DNA of 64,000 bases, taken from Patella vulgata. Taxonomy: Eukaryota > Mollusca > Gastropoda > Patellidae. A program made the translations under genes and the position numbers. The stretch's first letter is position 1, and each line of letters opens with the position of its first letter. The notes below the pieces were generated by a model. That model was not told where the DNA came from and did not search any database. It saw only the letters and a list, made by a program, of their open reading frames with translations. Location: NCBI RefSeq assembly GCF_932274485.2, contig NC_065882.2, forward strand, positions 72,019,431 to 72,083,430. The letters run 5' to 3'. Shown here in pieces: positions 1 to 12,098 of this stretch.

Positions 1-935
1 TGGAATGGCGACAATGTCGTAAAAGATAACATGCTCTATAAAAGAGCGTTATTGGCTTCCATAATTAATAACTATTTTACTGGTAGTACAGTAAAAACAC
101 AAACAAATATTTCAATTTTGTTATTGGAATGGTGTAATGGGGAGCTTTGCTTCAATGGTTTTTGCTTTTCTGAATCTTTGCAAATGAATAACCACCTAAT
201 GGATTCTGGAAAAAATGTTAGTGATAGATGAATTATTGCATGTATGAAAACTATTCATTTAAATAGTTTTAATATACTACACAATTCTGGAAAGGGCATT
301 TTGGACTAAAGAGAACTAGGAAGCCTTTTTTCAAAAATGCCTGTAGATTTGACTTTAGAACAAACTATTAACGCAGTTGCTGCTAGTCAAAGAACTGGAA
401 TCAGCCCATTCAATAATTGGATTTTAGCTCGAGAAAAATGGGGAAATAGTCATTCAATGTGTGTCTGTATTCTTTCGAACTTATTGGTTTATATTTCCAG
501 AGATTTAAAACCACACCAAATGCAAAGAAATGCACGATTTAGAAATCCAACGAGTGAACAGCTTATCTACAGCAAAGACAGCCACTGTGGTAAGAACGGT
601 ATTCCTATTAAATGGAAAAACATTTAAAAGAGGCCGATTCAAGAATATTCTACCTCAATTACCTCATATAGCTCCTAGTAATGTTGTTATCCACACAACT
701 GATACTGATAATTCTACATGTTATATGGATTTATGCTTGGAAGAAAGTGTTTAGCAATCTTTACCAGCATACCACGCACTCGCTGGCTCTGATCATACTG
801 CATCATTTAGTCAAAGGGGAAAGTTTGTACTTTAGAATTAATAGAAAAAGCTGTTATGTCCATCGCAGAAAGCCTTGTCTGCTCTTGAAAAACGTAAATA
901 CGATTCTTCTGGTGTAACAATCTGATTAAAACACA
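1..935 (+). pseudogene. Broken remnant of a multi-copy invertebrate gene family
   Basis: Plus-strand translation gives recognisable pieces in different frames. One at about 336-460 contains VDLTLEQTINAVAASQRTGI. Another at about 765-825 reads PAYHALAGSDHTASFSQRG. From memory, motifs of the type DLTLEQTINADA and HALTGCDTTSAF occur together in large uncharacterised protein families repeated many times in cnidarian and mollusc genomes. The copy here is broken in several places and runs off the left edge of the window. I cannot assign a function; it may be a transposon-associated gene. No introns or start are proposed. Confidence 0.5.
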
Positions 936-2232
936 GATCCAATTTCGTTTCTTTTTTTATAGTTCAAAATTTCGATTTTACTTGTCTTTACTACACTTGG
1001 ATCTGGAAGCGTTGTTATTTAACTCGTGTTCTGCTTGAAATGAGGAGTCAGCCTATCAAATGATCTGTCGAATCAAGCGTTTGACCTTTTTTGCGCGGAA
1101 CTGTGGGTAGACATTAGCGGCAATAGAAATCAAAACAAAGCAAAATACATGCCGGTCGCTAATTGGTTAATCGAATGACTGACGTAATCGGGTCAAATGT
1201 CCCTTGCTTGGTACCTGACGTCATAGAACGTGCACTCCAACTATAACTTGTTAGATCTACATGTAGTGTAGGCCATCGAAAGTATAAAAAACGAAACGAA
1301 ATATAGATTTGTATTTTAATTAGATTGCTGGTGTAAATACTGTTAATGAAGGGTGTGTTTGTATTATTTATGTGTTCAGTTCTACAAATTGAATGTAACT
1401 GCCGTACTATTAGCTATTGACCAGTGTTATGTGGTCTACCAGGCAGTGCATGTGCACTAAGTCCGGAACACTTGCTACCATATCTTAAAGGAGCTAAATC
1501 CCTAATATTTTGGACCTAGAAATTGGCACAAATGAGTCGCAACACATATAATAATGTAATATGAATTTATATAAACTGTTTTACATTCAATCGTATCCGT
1601 TTTACTGTGAATTGTCATCAGTTATGTTCGGCGAAATACGCCAGAAGTCTCAACCGAAAGTCAGTTTCTAGCGTCTGGTTATTCCAGTCAACACCGATAT
1701 TGTGCATGCTTTCCAAAAAAGAATATGATATCACCGTTTGACATGACTTGTGGAATATGTCTAGCCTCATTCTTTGAGCACCTTGTTACAAATGGCGCTG
1801 AGACACATTATGGTACACGATTCGTGTACCAATGGTAAAATGTTTATTTTGTCTTAAATATTGGATATCAGAAGCCCATCTTTTCCAGGTAAGATCACAA
1901 AACCAAAAGAAATCGTGTTTTCAATGTTACGGACTTACCTACTTTAATAATTGAGCCGTTCTCATAGCAAACACCATGTTTTAGTTTGCCTATATATGTA
2001 TACTTCGACGTTAAACAAAGGTATGCTTTTTTAGATGGCGGGGAGACTTTTTAAGATTCTAAAGTTGTAGATAATGCCCCCGTCAGACCGAGGTGGCGTC
2101 CTTACTGCGTTGCTGCGACCGCACGGCGACCAGAAAATGTACAAGGTCGCCGGCAAACGTGAACACAACACAAGAAAATGTCCCAAACTTGAAAAAAGTC
2201 GCTTTCTCATAGCTTTCCAGTTTAGATCGCAG
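936..2232. other. Intergenic DNA without recognised genes
   Basis: No open frame with recognisable protein content, no RNA gene and no clear repeat structure was seen here. Some stretches (for example about 1780-2000) resemble AT-rich dispersed repeat debris that recurs near 14.3-14.5 kb. Confidence 0.5.
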
Positions 2233-2612
2233 AAATGAAATGAAATGAAATGGGGATTAACGTCCTACTGTTCTGCTCCTAAACTGGGCTAATGAAGACG
2301 GGCATACGCCATACAGTGTGCTATGAGGGAAATTTTCCGGAGCAGCGGCGCTACGGCCTACTCTTATATCGAATTCCAACTGTCAAGGGATCTTTTACGT
2401 GCACGCCAATATGTCCATGGGACCTCGGTTTTTCGTACCACCCGAACGACTAGACAGTTGTCCTTGTCAGGTCCTCCGTCCTGCATCACTGACAAGGGGA
2501 AACCACGCCGGAAAATCAGGATGAACTTTCTCGGCCAAAGCAAGGATCGAACACCCGACCTCCAGACTAGCGAGCCAGCGTCTTACCCACTTAGCCACGT
2601 GATCCCCATCAG
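2233..2612 (-). repeat. tRNA-derived SINE, family B, near full length
   Basis: Read on the minus strand it starts with a tRNA-like head: a box A-like segment around TGGCTAAGTGGGTAAGACG and a box B-like GTGTTCGATCC. A body of about 300 bp follows, and it ends in a short ATTTC repeat tail (AAATG repeats on the plus strand at 2235-2250). The same body recurs at least eight times in this window, in both orientations and often cut short. Flanking target duplications were not resolved. Confidence 0.75.
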
Positions 2613-3794
2613 ATCGCAGAACCTTGTCGTTTGTTTTGAACATAACACCGTGACTTTGCGATCATTGGCGACCATGGAGACCACAGCCCGATAGCTGGCG
2701 TTTCTACCACGCATATGGCGATCTTGACGCGCTCTAAATCCAATTTTCATCGCCGTAGCAGCGCAGTAAGGACGCCACCCCAGTCTGACGGGGGTATAAG
2801 TGCATGGGGCCAAAACTGCGACATGCTTCCTCATGAATATTCAACACAACTTGACTGAAAATGTCAGTTAAAACCCTCTGCATCATAATGTCATAACAAT
2901 TCCCCATACAAAGAGCGGAAAAGAGGAACGGTGACTGGGGAAAATGAGGTGGGTGGTGGGGGGCTACATTCGTGGGTAAGGAATTGGGGCAAATATTTAC
3001 ACTACTTGCTCACCGTCTAGCATAGCTGAAGGATAACAACCGCTTCAAGGGAGGGGTGATATCACAGACACTACCGTATTAAGAAAACCCTTTAGATTCA
3101 TTACCGCCACCGGTATGTAGAATGGTAGCGAATAGTAATTACTCGAATTAACCGAGCGACCCAGATGCCAAGGGAGCTAACTATACATCTAAGATTAGGC
3201 CTACTAGAGTTGTCTGTAACTAATTTTACATACGTACGAAGGTCGGAACATAAAATTATTGACGAGCGATGTTTGTAATCTATTATGTTTTAAATTATTT
3301 TGTTTAATTCAAATGACGTTATGGAATTTACCGCATGGTCCACACGATATTTAATTGAGAACACCTTGTTGCCATTTGTATGTTCTTTGTTTGTAGATGA
3401 AATGTTAAGCTAACGTTCTTTACGTGTTTTTCCTAATCTTGCATGGGAATGTCCGGATTTTGAATACGAAGAGTGAGACGATCTTTCCATATAAATATTA
3501 CAAGTCACACTTAATTGTGGTTTCAATCATGCTGGAGTTAATTGTATTTTACATTATACCACTGTTTGCACACTTCATATACAGTTATTTTTATTTCAAT
3601 ATCAGACAGCTTTGCAAATTGTTCAGCAGTAAATATTCACTTGGTCTATTAATTAGGCAGGTTAATTAGCTCTTAATATTAACCTTTTTTATTCTTCAAA
3701 TTAAGGCGTAAAATTCGTAAAAGGTACCAATTCTGTCCGGACCATTTTGTGTTACTACCGCCGGAGGGCACGTGAAGAAATGTTCTCGGCAAAC
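2613..3794. other. Intergenic DNA without recognised genes
   Basis: The open frames here are short and their translations are not recognisable. A segment at about 2750-2790 is an inverted echo of one near 2080-2115 (GACGCCACC / GGTGGCGTC), so a degenerate inverted repeat may surround the SINE at 2233-2612. Confidence 0.4.
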
Positions 3795-4479
3795 CAGTGG
3801 CGGCGCCAACCGTCGGTGATTGGAGGGGCAAAGCTGGGGCAAAGTCCAAGGTTAAGGGGGCAAAGGCACGAGCTTCAACTAGGGGTAGGGGGCCTCCCCC
3901 AGAAAATTTTGAAAAACAGGTTGCCGGAAATGCACTGATCGATGAGGTAAAGTGTCAAACGAACGGACTTGCGAATCACGACGAAGCCCACTCACGAGCG
4001 TCAAAGTAGGGAGTCCCCCCCCCCCCCCCCCAGAAAATTTTGAAAAATAGACTGCCGGAAATGCTGTCTTACAGTATTCTGTCAGGCACCGATCGTCTAG
4101 ATAAATAGATCTGCCCAGATACCGTTCGTCGCCTGATCACTAGTTTATCCGACTAGAGAACAAAATGTCAAACGAACGGACTTGCGAACCTCAACGAATT
4201 CCCCTTGTGAGCGCCAAAGTAGCGAGTCCATTGGGGACCTCGCCAAGAAAATTTTGAAAAATAGACTGTCGGAAATGCTCTACGACATGCAAGTTTATGA
4301 CTGAGTGGGGATGTGGGATTTATTCACCGTAGATTGATTACCGAAACGTATCACAAATACTTTTTTTTATTTTCTAAAATTATTGGGGGGGGGGGGGGGC
4401 AAACAGAGGGCAGACTAGATTAATGGGGGGGGGGGGCAAATTCCCCCCCCCCCTTGCCCGCCCTCTGGCGCCGCCACTG
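3795..4479. mobile_element. hAT-like MITE with 14-bp TIRs and 8-bp target duplication
   Basis: The left end reads CAGTGGCGGCGCCA and the right end is its exact reverse complement, TGGCGCCGCCACTG. The flanks are CGGCAAAC (3787-3794) and CGGCGAAC (4480-4487), an 8-bp target duplication with one mismatch. CAG.GGCGG-type ends and 8-bp duplications are typical of the hAT superfamily. The 685-bp interior has no transposase, contains long G/C homopolymers and repeats a GAAAATTTTGAAAAA.AG segment about three times. It is non-autonomous. Confidence 0.8.
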
Positions 4480-4624
4480 CGGCGAACACTTATGGAAGGC
4501 TAACGTTGCCATTATTATTTCAATGTTTACGGTGCAAAATGCAAATGTCAGTAGTTCAAATTGAAGATGTCAGCAGTTCAAAATACGTATTTTAGTTTTA
4601 CAACTTGCTCCACAATACCATTGT

Positions 4625-4880
4625 CACAGTGTTGCAAGAAAGAGGGCCTGGCAAGGACAACTATCTCTAGTTGTTCGGATGTGACGAAAAACCAAAGTCC
4701 CGTCTATACATTGTCGTACACGTAAAATATCACTTAGCAGTTGGAATTCGATATAAGAGTAGACCATAGTGCCGCTACCCGGGCAAAATTTCCCTCATAG
4801 CACACCGTATGGCTTATGCCCGTCTTCATTATCCCTGTCGGAGCAGAGCAGTAGGACGTTAAACACCATTTCATTTCAGA
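4625..4880 (+). repeat. SINE family B, 5'-truncated
   Basis: This is the SINE B body: TTGGAATTCGATATAAGAG, then AAATTTCCCTCATAGCACAC, then AGGACGTTAAACACC, ending in CATTTCATTTC. The tRNA-like head is missing. Confidence 0.7.
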
Positions 4881-5049
4881 AATGTGCCAGAAATGTTTTT
4901 AAATATTTGAAAAGAGAAATGAACGTGCGTTTTAGTGATACATAACATGATATCTAGAATTCTTATAAAGACAGGTACATGTATATTTACTTTAAATACC
5001 CCACCCCCGTCATTTAATAAAGTTTTGAACCGCCCGACTTTGATCGTTT

Positions 5050-5325
5050 TTCTTTCCCCTTGTCAGTGATGCAGGACGGAGGGCGTGACAATTGTCTAAT
5101 CGTTCGGATGGAACGAAAAACGAGGTCCCGTGTACACATTAGCGTACACATAAAAGATCTCTTGGCAGTTGGAATTCGATACAAGAGTACTGTAGGCCGT
5201 ATATAGCGCCGTTGTCGGAACAAAGTTTCCCTGGCAGCGCGCTGCATGGCGTATGCCCGTTTTCATTGGCCCATTCGGAGCAGAACAGTTGGACGTTATA
5301 CCCCATTTCATTTCATTTCCATTGA
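5050..5325 (+). repeat. SINE family B, 5'-truncated
   Basis: A second plus-strand copy of the family B body lies about 170 bp after the previous one. It ends in the CATTTCATTTCATTTCC tail. Short open frames across it on the minus strand are not genes. Confidence 0.7.
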
Positions 5326-6066
5326 TCGTTTCCCGAAGGTCTGTATATATGAGTACCGCCCTTTACTGACCTTTGTGGAGCAAAGGAAATTGCAAATTGT
5401 AAAACTAAAATACGTATTTTGAACTACTGACATCTGCATTTTGCACCGTGGACATTGAAATAATATTGGCGACGCCATCCTTCCATAGACACTGGGATCG
5501 AACACTTGCTGTCATATCCCTGTAACGTTGTTGTTGAATTTGAAAGTTGCACTATGTTCTTACTTCCTGAGAATAAATCGACAGTAAAAATTCAGCACTA
5601 AGGGATACAACTCCTTTCGACTTGTGACGACACAGTAGACCTGCAATCAGATTGACGTGTCTGTAAAATTTGCCACATTGCTCATCTATCTGTGAGAGAA
5701 ATGTTTCCACGTGGCAGCATTGTTACGTCTATAAGTATTGACGAATGTCGTGTATAGAATCGGATATACTTATATACTATTTCTAGAAGACTTCTCGTTG
5801 GTAAACATGCAAAATTATAGTTGCTGATCGCCATTTTCTCATGCAAAAATGGTTCAATTCTGTTCAGTATTTACAAAGATATAATGAATGTTGTGAATAT
5901 TCGGTATCCACAGCAGACGATGTTAGGAGCCAGTGTAACCTATGATTTACGCATAAACTTTTGATGGACCTTTAATGCTATAGAATCCAAACTGGGAAGT
6001 TATCAACCATTTATATTTTGATTAGTTAATTATATTCAATGTGAGGATATTTTAGCATCTGACAAG
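5326..6066. other. Intergenic DNA without recognised genes
   Basis: No supported gene or RNA feature. An inverted match links about 5395-5470 and 4530-4600 (both carry the AAAATACGTATTTT segment), so the two SINEs between them lie inside an old inverted repeat. Confidence 0.4.
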
Positions 6067-6522
6067 TTAAAGATACATTAGTTTAATAAAGAGATGTCAA
6101 TTCTTGCTATAATAGCTCAAAAATAGATGATAAAAAAAAAATATTGAAAATTTCAGTCACATAACTTTATTCTGAACGGAATTTGGACTAGAAATGAGCA
6201 TCAACTGTGTCCGCGCCGTCTATGAGAATTGCAGAAGATAATTCCACCCACATATTCTCGAATATCAAGTAACATTCTCAATGGCTGTGGTACCCCACCC
6301 CCCTTGGCAGGCCTTCCATCACCAGTTTCCGGTAGTGACGTCTGCCATTTCTTGATTTAATTTTAAATGGACGACTGTTTTAATCCAAGCTGTATCCAAG
6401 CCATCCGAAGGTCCATAGAGTTAATTTTGAACTTGTCATGTAAATAAAGGTATAATAAATAATTTCTATAACATCTGAAGCCCTAATGAGCAGATTTAGC
6501 TCTTGTATAATGTATGTTTAAT
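6067..6522. mobile_element. TIR element, family T (MITE)
   Basis: The left end reads TTAAAGATACATTA. The right end, reverse-complemented, reads TTAAACATACATTATACAAG. The interior has no coding capacity. Related copies lie at 50893-51299, and truncated ones at about 9890-10215, 16768-16931 and 45355-45700. The superfamily is not assigned because no clear target duplication was seen. Confidence 0.55.
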
Positions 6523-6970
6523 CAATGTCCGATAAATGCAAACAATGATCAGCGACGTTGAATTCGCTGCTCTTAAAGGAGGGGTTCAGCTGTTGCAGTT
6601 TATGTATGATATTCCTTATGCAAGAATGCAGAACCCATAGTATATAATCAACGACAAGTATAGCATGCGCTGATAACGTGGTTAATTCGAGATAAAACGA
6701 TTTATTGAGCATGGTGCAACTGTTTTGAATACAAATCAAAGAAACTGCAACGATCAGAATTTTCCTTTAAGGAAATGCAAGTACCATAAAACAGTGAAAA
6801 TTACAATAATGAGCATGTATGATTGCACTACAAATTTGTCAAAAAAATACGTATTTATTTTCGACGTTTGTGTTTTCTTATGCAGCTAATAAATCAAAGA
6901 ATAATTGCGAATATTCGAATAATTGGGAAAAGTTAGTAACACCGCACGGAATACGGATTCCATGATTCGA

Positions 6971-7222
6971 GGGGGATCACGTGGCTAAGTGGGTAAGACG
7001 CTGTCTAGTCGTTCGGATGGGATGAAAAACCGAGGTCCCATGTACACATTGGTGTGCACGTAAAAGATCCCTTGGCAGTTGGAATTCGATATAAGAGTAG
7101 GCCATAGCGCGCTGCCCGGGCAAAATTTCCCTCATAGCACACTGTATGGCGTATGCCCGTCTTCATTATCCCAGGTTAGGAGCAGAACAGTAGGACGTTA
7201 AACCCCATTTCATTTCATTTCC
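6971..7222 (+). repeat. SINE family B with internal deletion
   Basis: The copy starts with the tRNA-like head (GATCACGTGGCTAAGTGGG) but jumps straight from box A to the middle of the body (CTAGTCGTTCGGATGG), so box B is missing. It ends in the CATTTCATTTC tail. Confidence 0.7.
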
Positions 7223-8529
7223 ATGATTCAATAGGCTGTTGTAGTCTTGACAGTTTCTAGCGTCAGCATGATTTATCACACATTACCCACACCCATTTAA
7301 AACAGGTCCGTGTCTTAATGTAAATACGGGTTCTAAATGTATTTAATATGACTTCAGTTATCGGTCACATTACGTTATGAACATCACACTTCGTACTTTA
7401 ATAACGTTTACCTTTAATTCATATTCAATATTTACATTAACAAGTTAATACAACATGAACCTGCTTTTAACGTTTATTTACTTTAATATTCAAAATGTGT
7501 GAAATATCAATAATGAAATGGTTTTTATACCCTACAGCTAATGTGGCCATTTATTGTCGTATGCAATTTCTTGATAACACTGTAGAAAATACAATTAACA
7601 TTTAATTCACTGGCTGTATAATAGTGAAGTTAAGCAAGTATTAGGGAAGTAATTATATCAACAGGGGCAAATCCCAGCTTTAGTCCAGCTTAATCGGAGC
7701 GTGTTCCTGTTCCGGGGGATAGCAATGGTGGAATCCATACCGCTACGAAAAGTCCCTTTCGAATGGCACACTTTGAATGGCACGCATACGTAACACATAG
7801 CTAAACGATCTGCAATACAAGAAGAAATTACATAATATCTGAGAAAAATGGGAAATCTATTCAGTTCCGAATGGCATATAGGCGCGGGAATGAAACAATT
7901 GAGTTGTTACAGTCTAAACTGGGCCTTGACGAGGGTGTGTGTGTGGGGGGGGGGGGGGTGAAGATATAGGTACTGATATAATTGGCGGGGGTCTGGTGGG
8001 GTTGCTTAAGGTTTTAATTACTGAAATATGTCAAGCTGGGATGTCATGTGGTACACGTACACGCTTCATGACATTTCTGGCTCTAATCCTCTCGTTTGCG
8101 ATGTTTCACAAGGTATGACCTTGCAATATATATATGACTTGTGTAGTATACTTCATTAATCTTATCGATTATGCAGAGGAGAACAATGTAATCTTAGCAC
8201 TGAGTCATTTCTTTACGGCGTGGATACAGTTCTACAAGCTTAATTATAACTGTGGCCCCCATATTTAGTTTAAGAACGACATCTTTAAAAGTGTACCAGG
8301 GAAACAGATGGACTACTATTTTACCGCATTTATAATATTCAAGATTGACAATAACGTTGATAATGGAATGAATTTCAACTTCTGCTTAGCATAGTACTTG
8401 GTATATTTTGAGACTACTATGTGGTAAATTTCATTACGTATGCCTGCAAAGCGGATAGTTTTACCGCCTATAGATGTGCTTCGAATTCCAACTAAACCAA
8501 CATATTTCCGTTCCATCCAAAGGGGGGTG
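7223..8529. other. Intergenic DNA without recognised genes
   Basis: AT-rich, with a short (GT)/G-run near 7935-7958. No recognisable coding frame or RNA gene. Confidence 0.4.
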
Positions 8530-8737
8530 GGGGTGGATGGGCGTATGGTTAGCACGTGCGCGCTGTATCATAAGGCTTGTCATTGAGTCAACTGGCGTGG
8601 TTTCGAATCCCCGGTTGTACGTGACAAGGATTAGGGTCGCCTGTCCGACCTCGTGGGCTTTCTCCGGGTTATTGAAATAAAATTAAACCATATGTTAGTC
8701 CCGAAATGACCTAGTTTGTGTCGAGTGGATGTTAAAC

Positions 8738-8775
<38 letters not shown>
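8530..8775 (+). repeat. tRNA-derived SINE, family A, with (CT)n tail
   Basis: The head has a box A-like ATGGTTAGCACGTG and a box B-like GGTTTCGAATCCCC. The body reads TCGCCTGTCCGACCTCGTGG, then ATTGAAATAAAATTAAACC, then GTCGAGTGGATGTTAAACCC, and runs into (CT)n at 8740-8775. About 55 bp of the middle present in other copies is missing. The V-SINE family RUDI is known from molluscs; membership here is only a guess. Confidence 0.75.
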
Positions 8776-8777
<2 letters not shown>

Positions 8778-8866
8778 ATTGTGTTTGGAATTAAAGAAAA
8801 TGCTCTTGAACTTGTAACTTAGTATCTAACAAGTTATAGTTGGTGATCACACTCCGCCCAAACAAA

Positions 8867-8907
<41 letters not shown>

Positions 8908-8908
8908 T
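8867..8908. repeat. (CT)n microsatellite
   Basis: A run of CT dinucleotides with one interruption, about 90 bp after the CT tail of the preceding SINE. Confidence 0.9.
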
Positions 8909-8936
8909 GCACAAACAAAAAATAGGGTGTTTAGGT

Positions 8937-9570
8937 TTAGTTTTGGGTGGTGTCTAATATTTGATTATATAATTTCACAATTTGGTATAGGCATTGTCCT
9001 AAATCAATTATACATTTAGATTTGTTATTCATTAAAATGTTTTTGAGTTTATGAATAGAAGGATAGGACCAAAGTCTGTCGTGAAAGAACTGGCAATGTA
9101 AATTTATACGTACACGGCAACAGAGGTGAACGCGGTATTCGTCTTTAATGGCGTCTGTTGTGCAGCAATTATAAATGCAATTTCTACGATCAATTCTTGT
9201 ATAACGCCCGTTTTCGACATTCAATTTAAGCATACCACAACGAAATATTATATTTTGATATTTATTATCAATAGATGAATTTATGTAAAGTCCATGTTCA
9301 TGTACAGTTTTCAACAATTTAAACCTCTCTTGTTTAAATTTGTACTCAACGTAGTATCTACGAACTCGCTCCTAAACCTGGTTAAGTCTATAGATATTCC
9401 CGTCATTCAATTCGTGTATGTAAAACTGTAATGCCCCATCACACACTGTAAAGAACATGGGAGCCGTCTTAGACTGGATTTTAAAATCTCTCGTTATAGA
9501 TTGCCGGAACTCCTTGTCAACTTGACTATCGGAACGGCATGGATTACTTACCGTTTCGTATCTTTTCAAA
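8937..9570 (-). mobile_element. Degenerate LINE ORF2 C-terminal fragment (tentative)
   Basis: The minus-strand translation at 8937-9317 contains RCGMLKLNVENGRYTRIDR followed by CIYNCCTTDAIKDEYRVHLC. This resembles the C-terminal cysteine/histidine region of some mollusc non-LTR retrotransposons (pattern R.G.HKL....GRY...R..C..C...I.DEYH...C). A second frame at 9372-9569 may belong to the same remnant. There is no reverse transcriptase core and the frames do not connect. The assignment rests on recalled family patterns. Confidence 0.4.
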
Positions 9571-9717
9571 CGTTTATTTTTTATTATTTATAACTATTTA
9601 TCTGTATCATAAATTTGGGTTTTCTTTGATATTGTTAAGCACATTTGAACACGTATGTGAATGATGCGCTATACAAATGGATTAGATAATATTAATAGCT
9701 AATAATTCCTCTTAAAT

Positions 9718-9885
9718 AGCTTCTAGTCGTTCGGATGATACGAAAATCATAGGTTGAACTATGTAACCATGGACAGCTGGAATCCAATGCAGAGTGGGTA
9801 AAACGCCGATGTCAGGGCGTATGCTTGTCTTTATTAGCCCGATTAATACACAAAAATAGGGCGTTAAACCCTGTTCCATTTAAAG
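9718..9885 (+). repeat. SINE family B, strongly degenerate
   Basis: Recognisable by CTAGTCGTTCGGATG at the left, ACAGCTGGAATCCAATGCAG in the middle and GGGCGTTAAACCCTGTTCC at the right. Other positions have diverged. Confidence 0.55.
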
Positions 9886-9889
9886 GGGC

Positions 9890-10215
9890 GTTAGGTAAAA
9901 TTATGTAAAGAGCTGACAGTTCCCACTATAATAGTTAAAAATAGATATTGAAAACAGAATATGCCGAAACTTTCTGTCAAATTGATTCAGCGATTCAGTT
10001 TTAAACTTGCCTCGATCGTCATTACTACCGTTGGTGCGATAATAAGCAAAGTCTCGATTATCCATTTTTACGTTAAATCATCTATCACAAAACTCAATCA
10101 AATCCACTAAATATCCCAGGCTAATGATGGCATAAAGAGTTGAGTATGGTCTTGATAAGTTAATTCATGTCTAATTAATAATTTAGATAACATTTGAGGC
10201 CTAAATAATGAAAAT
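9890..10215. mobile_element. Relic of TIR element family T
   Basis: Shares AGTTCCCACTATAATAGTT and the TTAATTCATGTCTAATTAAT segment with the copy at 50893-51299, in opposite orientation. The ends have decayed. Confidence 0.45.
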
Positions 10216-10988
10216 TTATGTATGGATAATCCACGTTATAGTTGCTGGCAAAATGTATAGGTTTACATAATCATACTATTTGTGAATTAAATTTTTTGCA
10301 TTGATCGGTTGACTAGTTGCTAAAGAGTCATTGAGTTGAAGAGTGGCTTTAACCTGGCTAAAATCGGGAGTATAATCATATGGTAATCCGAACTTGATCG
10401 ACAGCTCTAACCTATCCTGTATGTATATAAGAGTAAAAGTAAAGTGTACATATCCTGTGTATATCTACAAACGCCAACTCTATCAACTATCCAGACACAG
10501 TCTATTACCTATATAATCTACGTCAATGTTATCGGAGTTGTGGTGTCGCCTATCTTGGGTATATAAGAAAGTTTATACTTACTATGATATAAGTCACGGG
10601 GCTAGGATATAAACATGTAGTGGTATATATACATAGTATACTGTATGTATATTATCTACCTATATAGAATATATTAACCTGGTGTACAATGCACTATTCT
10701 CTTTACACAAATGCTAGTGCATTTCAAACGGATTTAATCAACTCGCTGTGAATAAAAGACCGTGTGTTCTGGTCATAACTACTTCTAACGATATCAATAT
10801 TCCAATAAAATTATGATCGACTATTGTATGGGAACGTTTTCTATTAACCCTGTGTTGGAGAGATAACATTGCCAAGACTGTTTTTTTGTTATAACTTTTC
10901 ATTAGTTTGAGTGAATTCGTGTTGGATTAATTATTACAGAGCTTATCTGTTCGTAATAAATCACGCGATTTCAGCAGGTAATCAATCA
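10216..10988. other. Upstream region of the 10989 gene
   Basis: AT-rich sequence with no recognised repeat. Pyrimidine-rich tracts ending in AG occur at about 10905, 10938 and 10973, so an upstream exon and a 3' splice site here cannot be excluded. No promoter element is called. Confidence 0.3.
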
Positions 10989-12098
10989 ATGATGAAGTTC
11001 ACCAGTGAGGGTCGGTATTCTTCCCATCAAACTAGTGGTTGGTCAACCAGAAATCAAAAGAAACCCAATTTGATGGTAAACAATTTTGTGAAAGAAACGC
11101 CCAACGACAGGATAAGATCTAAATCAGTCCTCTTCTCGCGATCAGCGGTTGAAGAGAATAATGCGATTTACTCATCAAAATTAAAACCGACTAAAGACCG
11201 AGATAGCGAAAGTGAAGTTTGTGGTTCCCCTAGATCAGATTCAAGCAGAAGTTCTAAATACAGCAGCAGAAAATCCACCCTTGGTTCCAAGGATGATATT
11301 GACAATGCCAAAACTGCACATGGACGACAGTCTAGATCTGTGAGCGTATCTTCAGATACCACCATGGAGGAAGCTCCTGTGCCGCGTTCTGCGTGGAAAA
11401 TATTTGAGGATAACATTAAAAACATTGATGATTCCGTGGACTACTTTGGTCAGACGCCAAAACCATCTTTCAAAGCAAGTGACGAATTCCAAAAGGTCAT
11501 GGTGGATTTGTATGGGAATCCCGAATATGGGCAAAAGATCGGATACAGTCAGTTGAAAGGTAAGGTGGGAAACATATCAGCCATGGCATCAAGAATGGTT
11601 GCTAGGAAACGTGCAAAGAAGGATTTCCTCGAAGATGAAGTGGATATGTACGTCAGGCCAGAGCCCAGTAAAACTACAATAGAGAATGCCAGAAGAGGTT
11701 GGGGAATACTGCGAAGACACGTGCAAGAAAAGGTGGCCGCAAACAGAAACAAAGCTTCTAATTTACAATGGACAATGCTAGGTCAAACATTACGCGGAAT
11801 GTCCAATGCGGAGCGTACGAGAATGGACTTGTATCAAAGGTATGGTATTTTACCACAACTTAATAACGATGGAAAATACGTGAGGGAGAATTCAATGCTC
11901 AGTCAAAAAGCTCGCTCTTTAGCCAGGAACACTGAAGCCGAGGAGGAGATAGAACTGAAGCCGAAACCCAAACGTTATGTGCGCGCTCGGAGTAGTGTTT
12001 TACCGAGAAGTTCCACGATATCATATACAAACTTAAACAAACAAAGACCCTTATATTCTAGACAAAGGGCCGTTTCAGTAGGTCCTAAACAAACATAG
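10989..12098 (+). CDS. Unrecognised basic, Ser/Arg-rich protein, about 369 aa
   Basis: This is the longest clean open frame on the plus strand and it does not overlap any repeat. The first ATG in frame is at 10989 (MMKFTSEGRYSS); the frame is open for 26 codons upstream without an ATG, so the gene may start here or receive an upstream exon. The first ~130 residues are rich in Ser, Arg and Lys and look disordered. The middle (about residues 140-220) carries an acidic/aromatic stretch, SAWKIFEDNIKNIDDSVDYF, that may fold. A second likely folded, helical part at about residues 230-290 includes RRGWGILRRHVQEKV and LRGMSNAERTRMDLYQRYG. The tail is basic. There is no signal peptide or membrane segment. 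I do not recognise the family. Coding is supported by length, composition and lack of repeats; the function is unknown. Confidence 0.7.
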   Translation: MMKFTSEGRYSSHQTSGWSTRNQKKPNLMVNNFVKETPNDRIRSKSVLFSRSAVEENNAIYSSKLKPTKDRDSESEVCGSPRSDSSRSSKYSSRKSTLGSKDDIDNAKTAHGRQSRSVSVSSDTTMEEAPVPRSAWKIFEDNIKNIDDSVDYFGQTPKPSFKASDEFQKVMVDLYGNPEYGQKIGYSQLKGKVGNISAMASRMVARKRAKKDFLEDEVDMYVRPEPSKTTIENARRGWGILRRHVQEKVAANRNKASNLQWTMLGQTLRGMSNAERTRMDLYQRYGILPQLNNDGKYVRENSMLSQKARSLARNTEAEEEIELKPKPKRYVRARSSVLPRSSTISYTNLNKQRPLYSRQRAVSVGPKQT

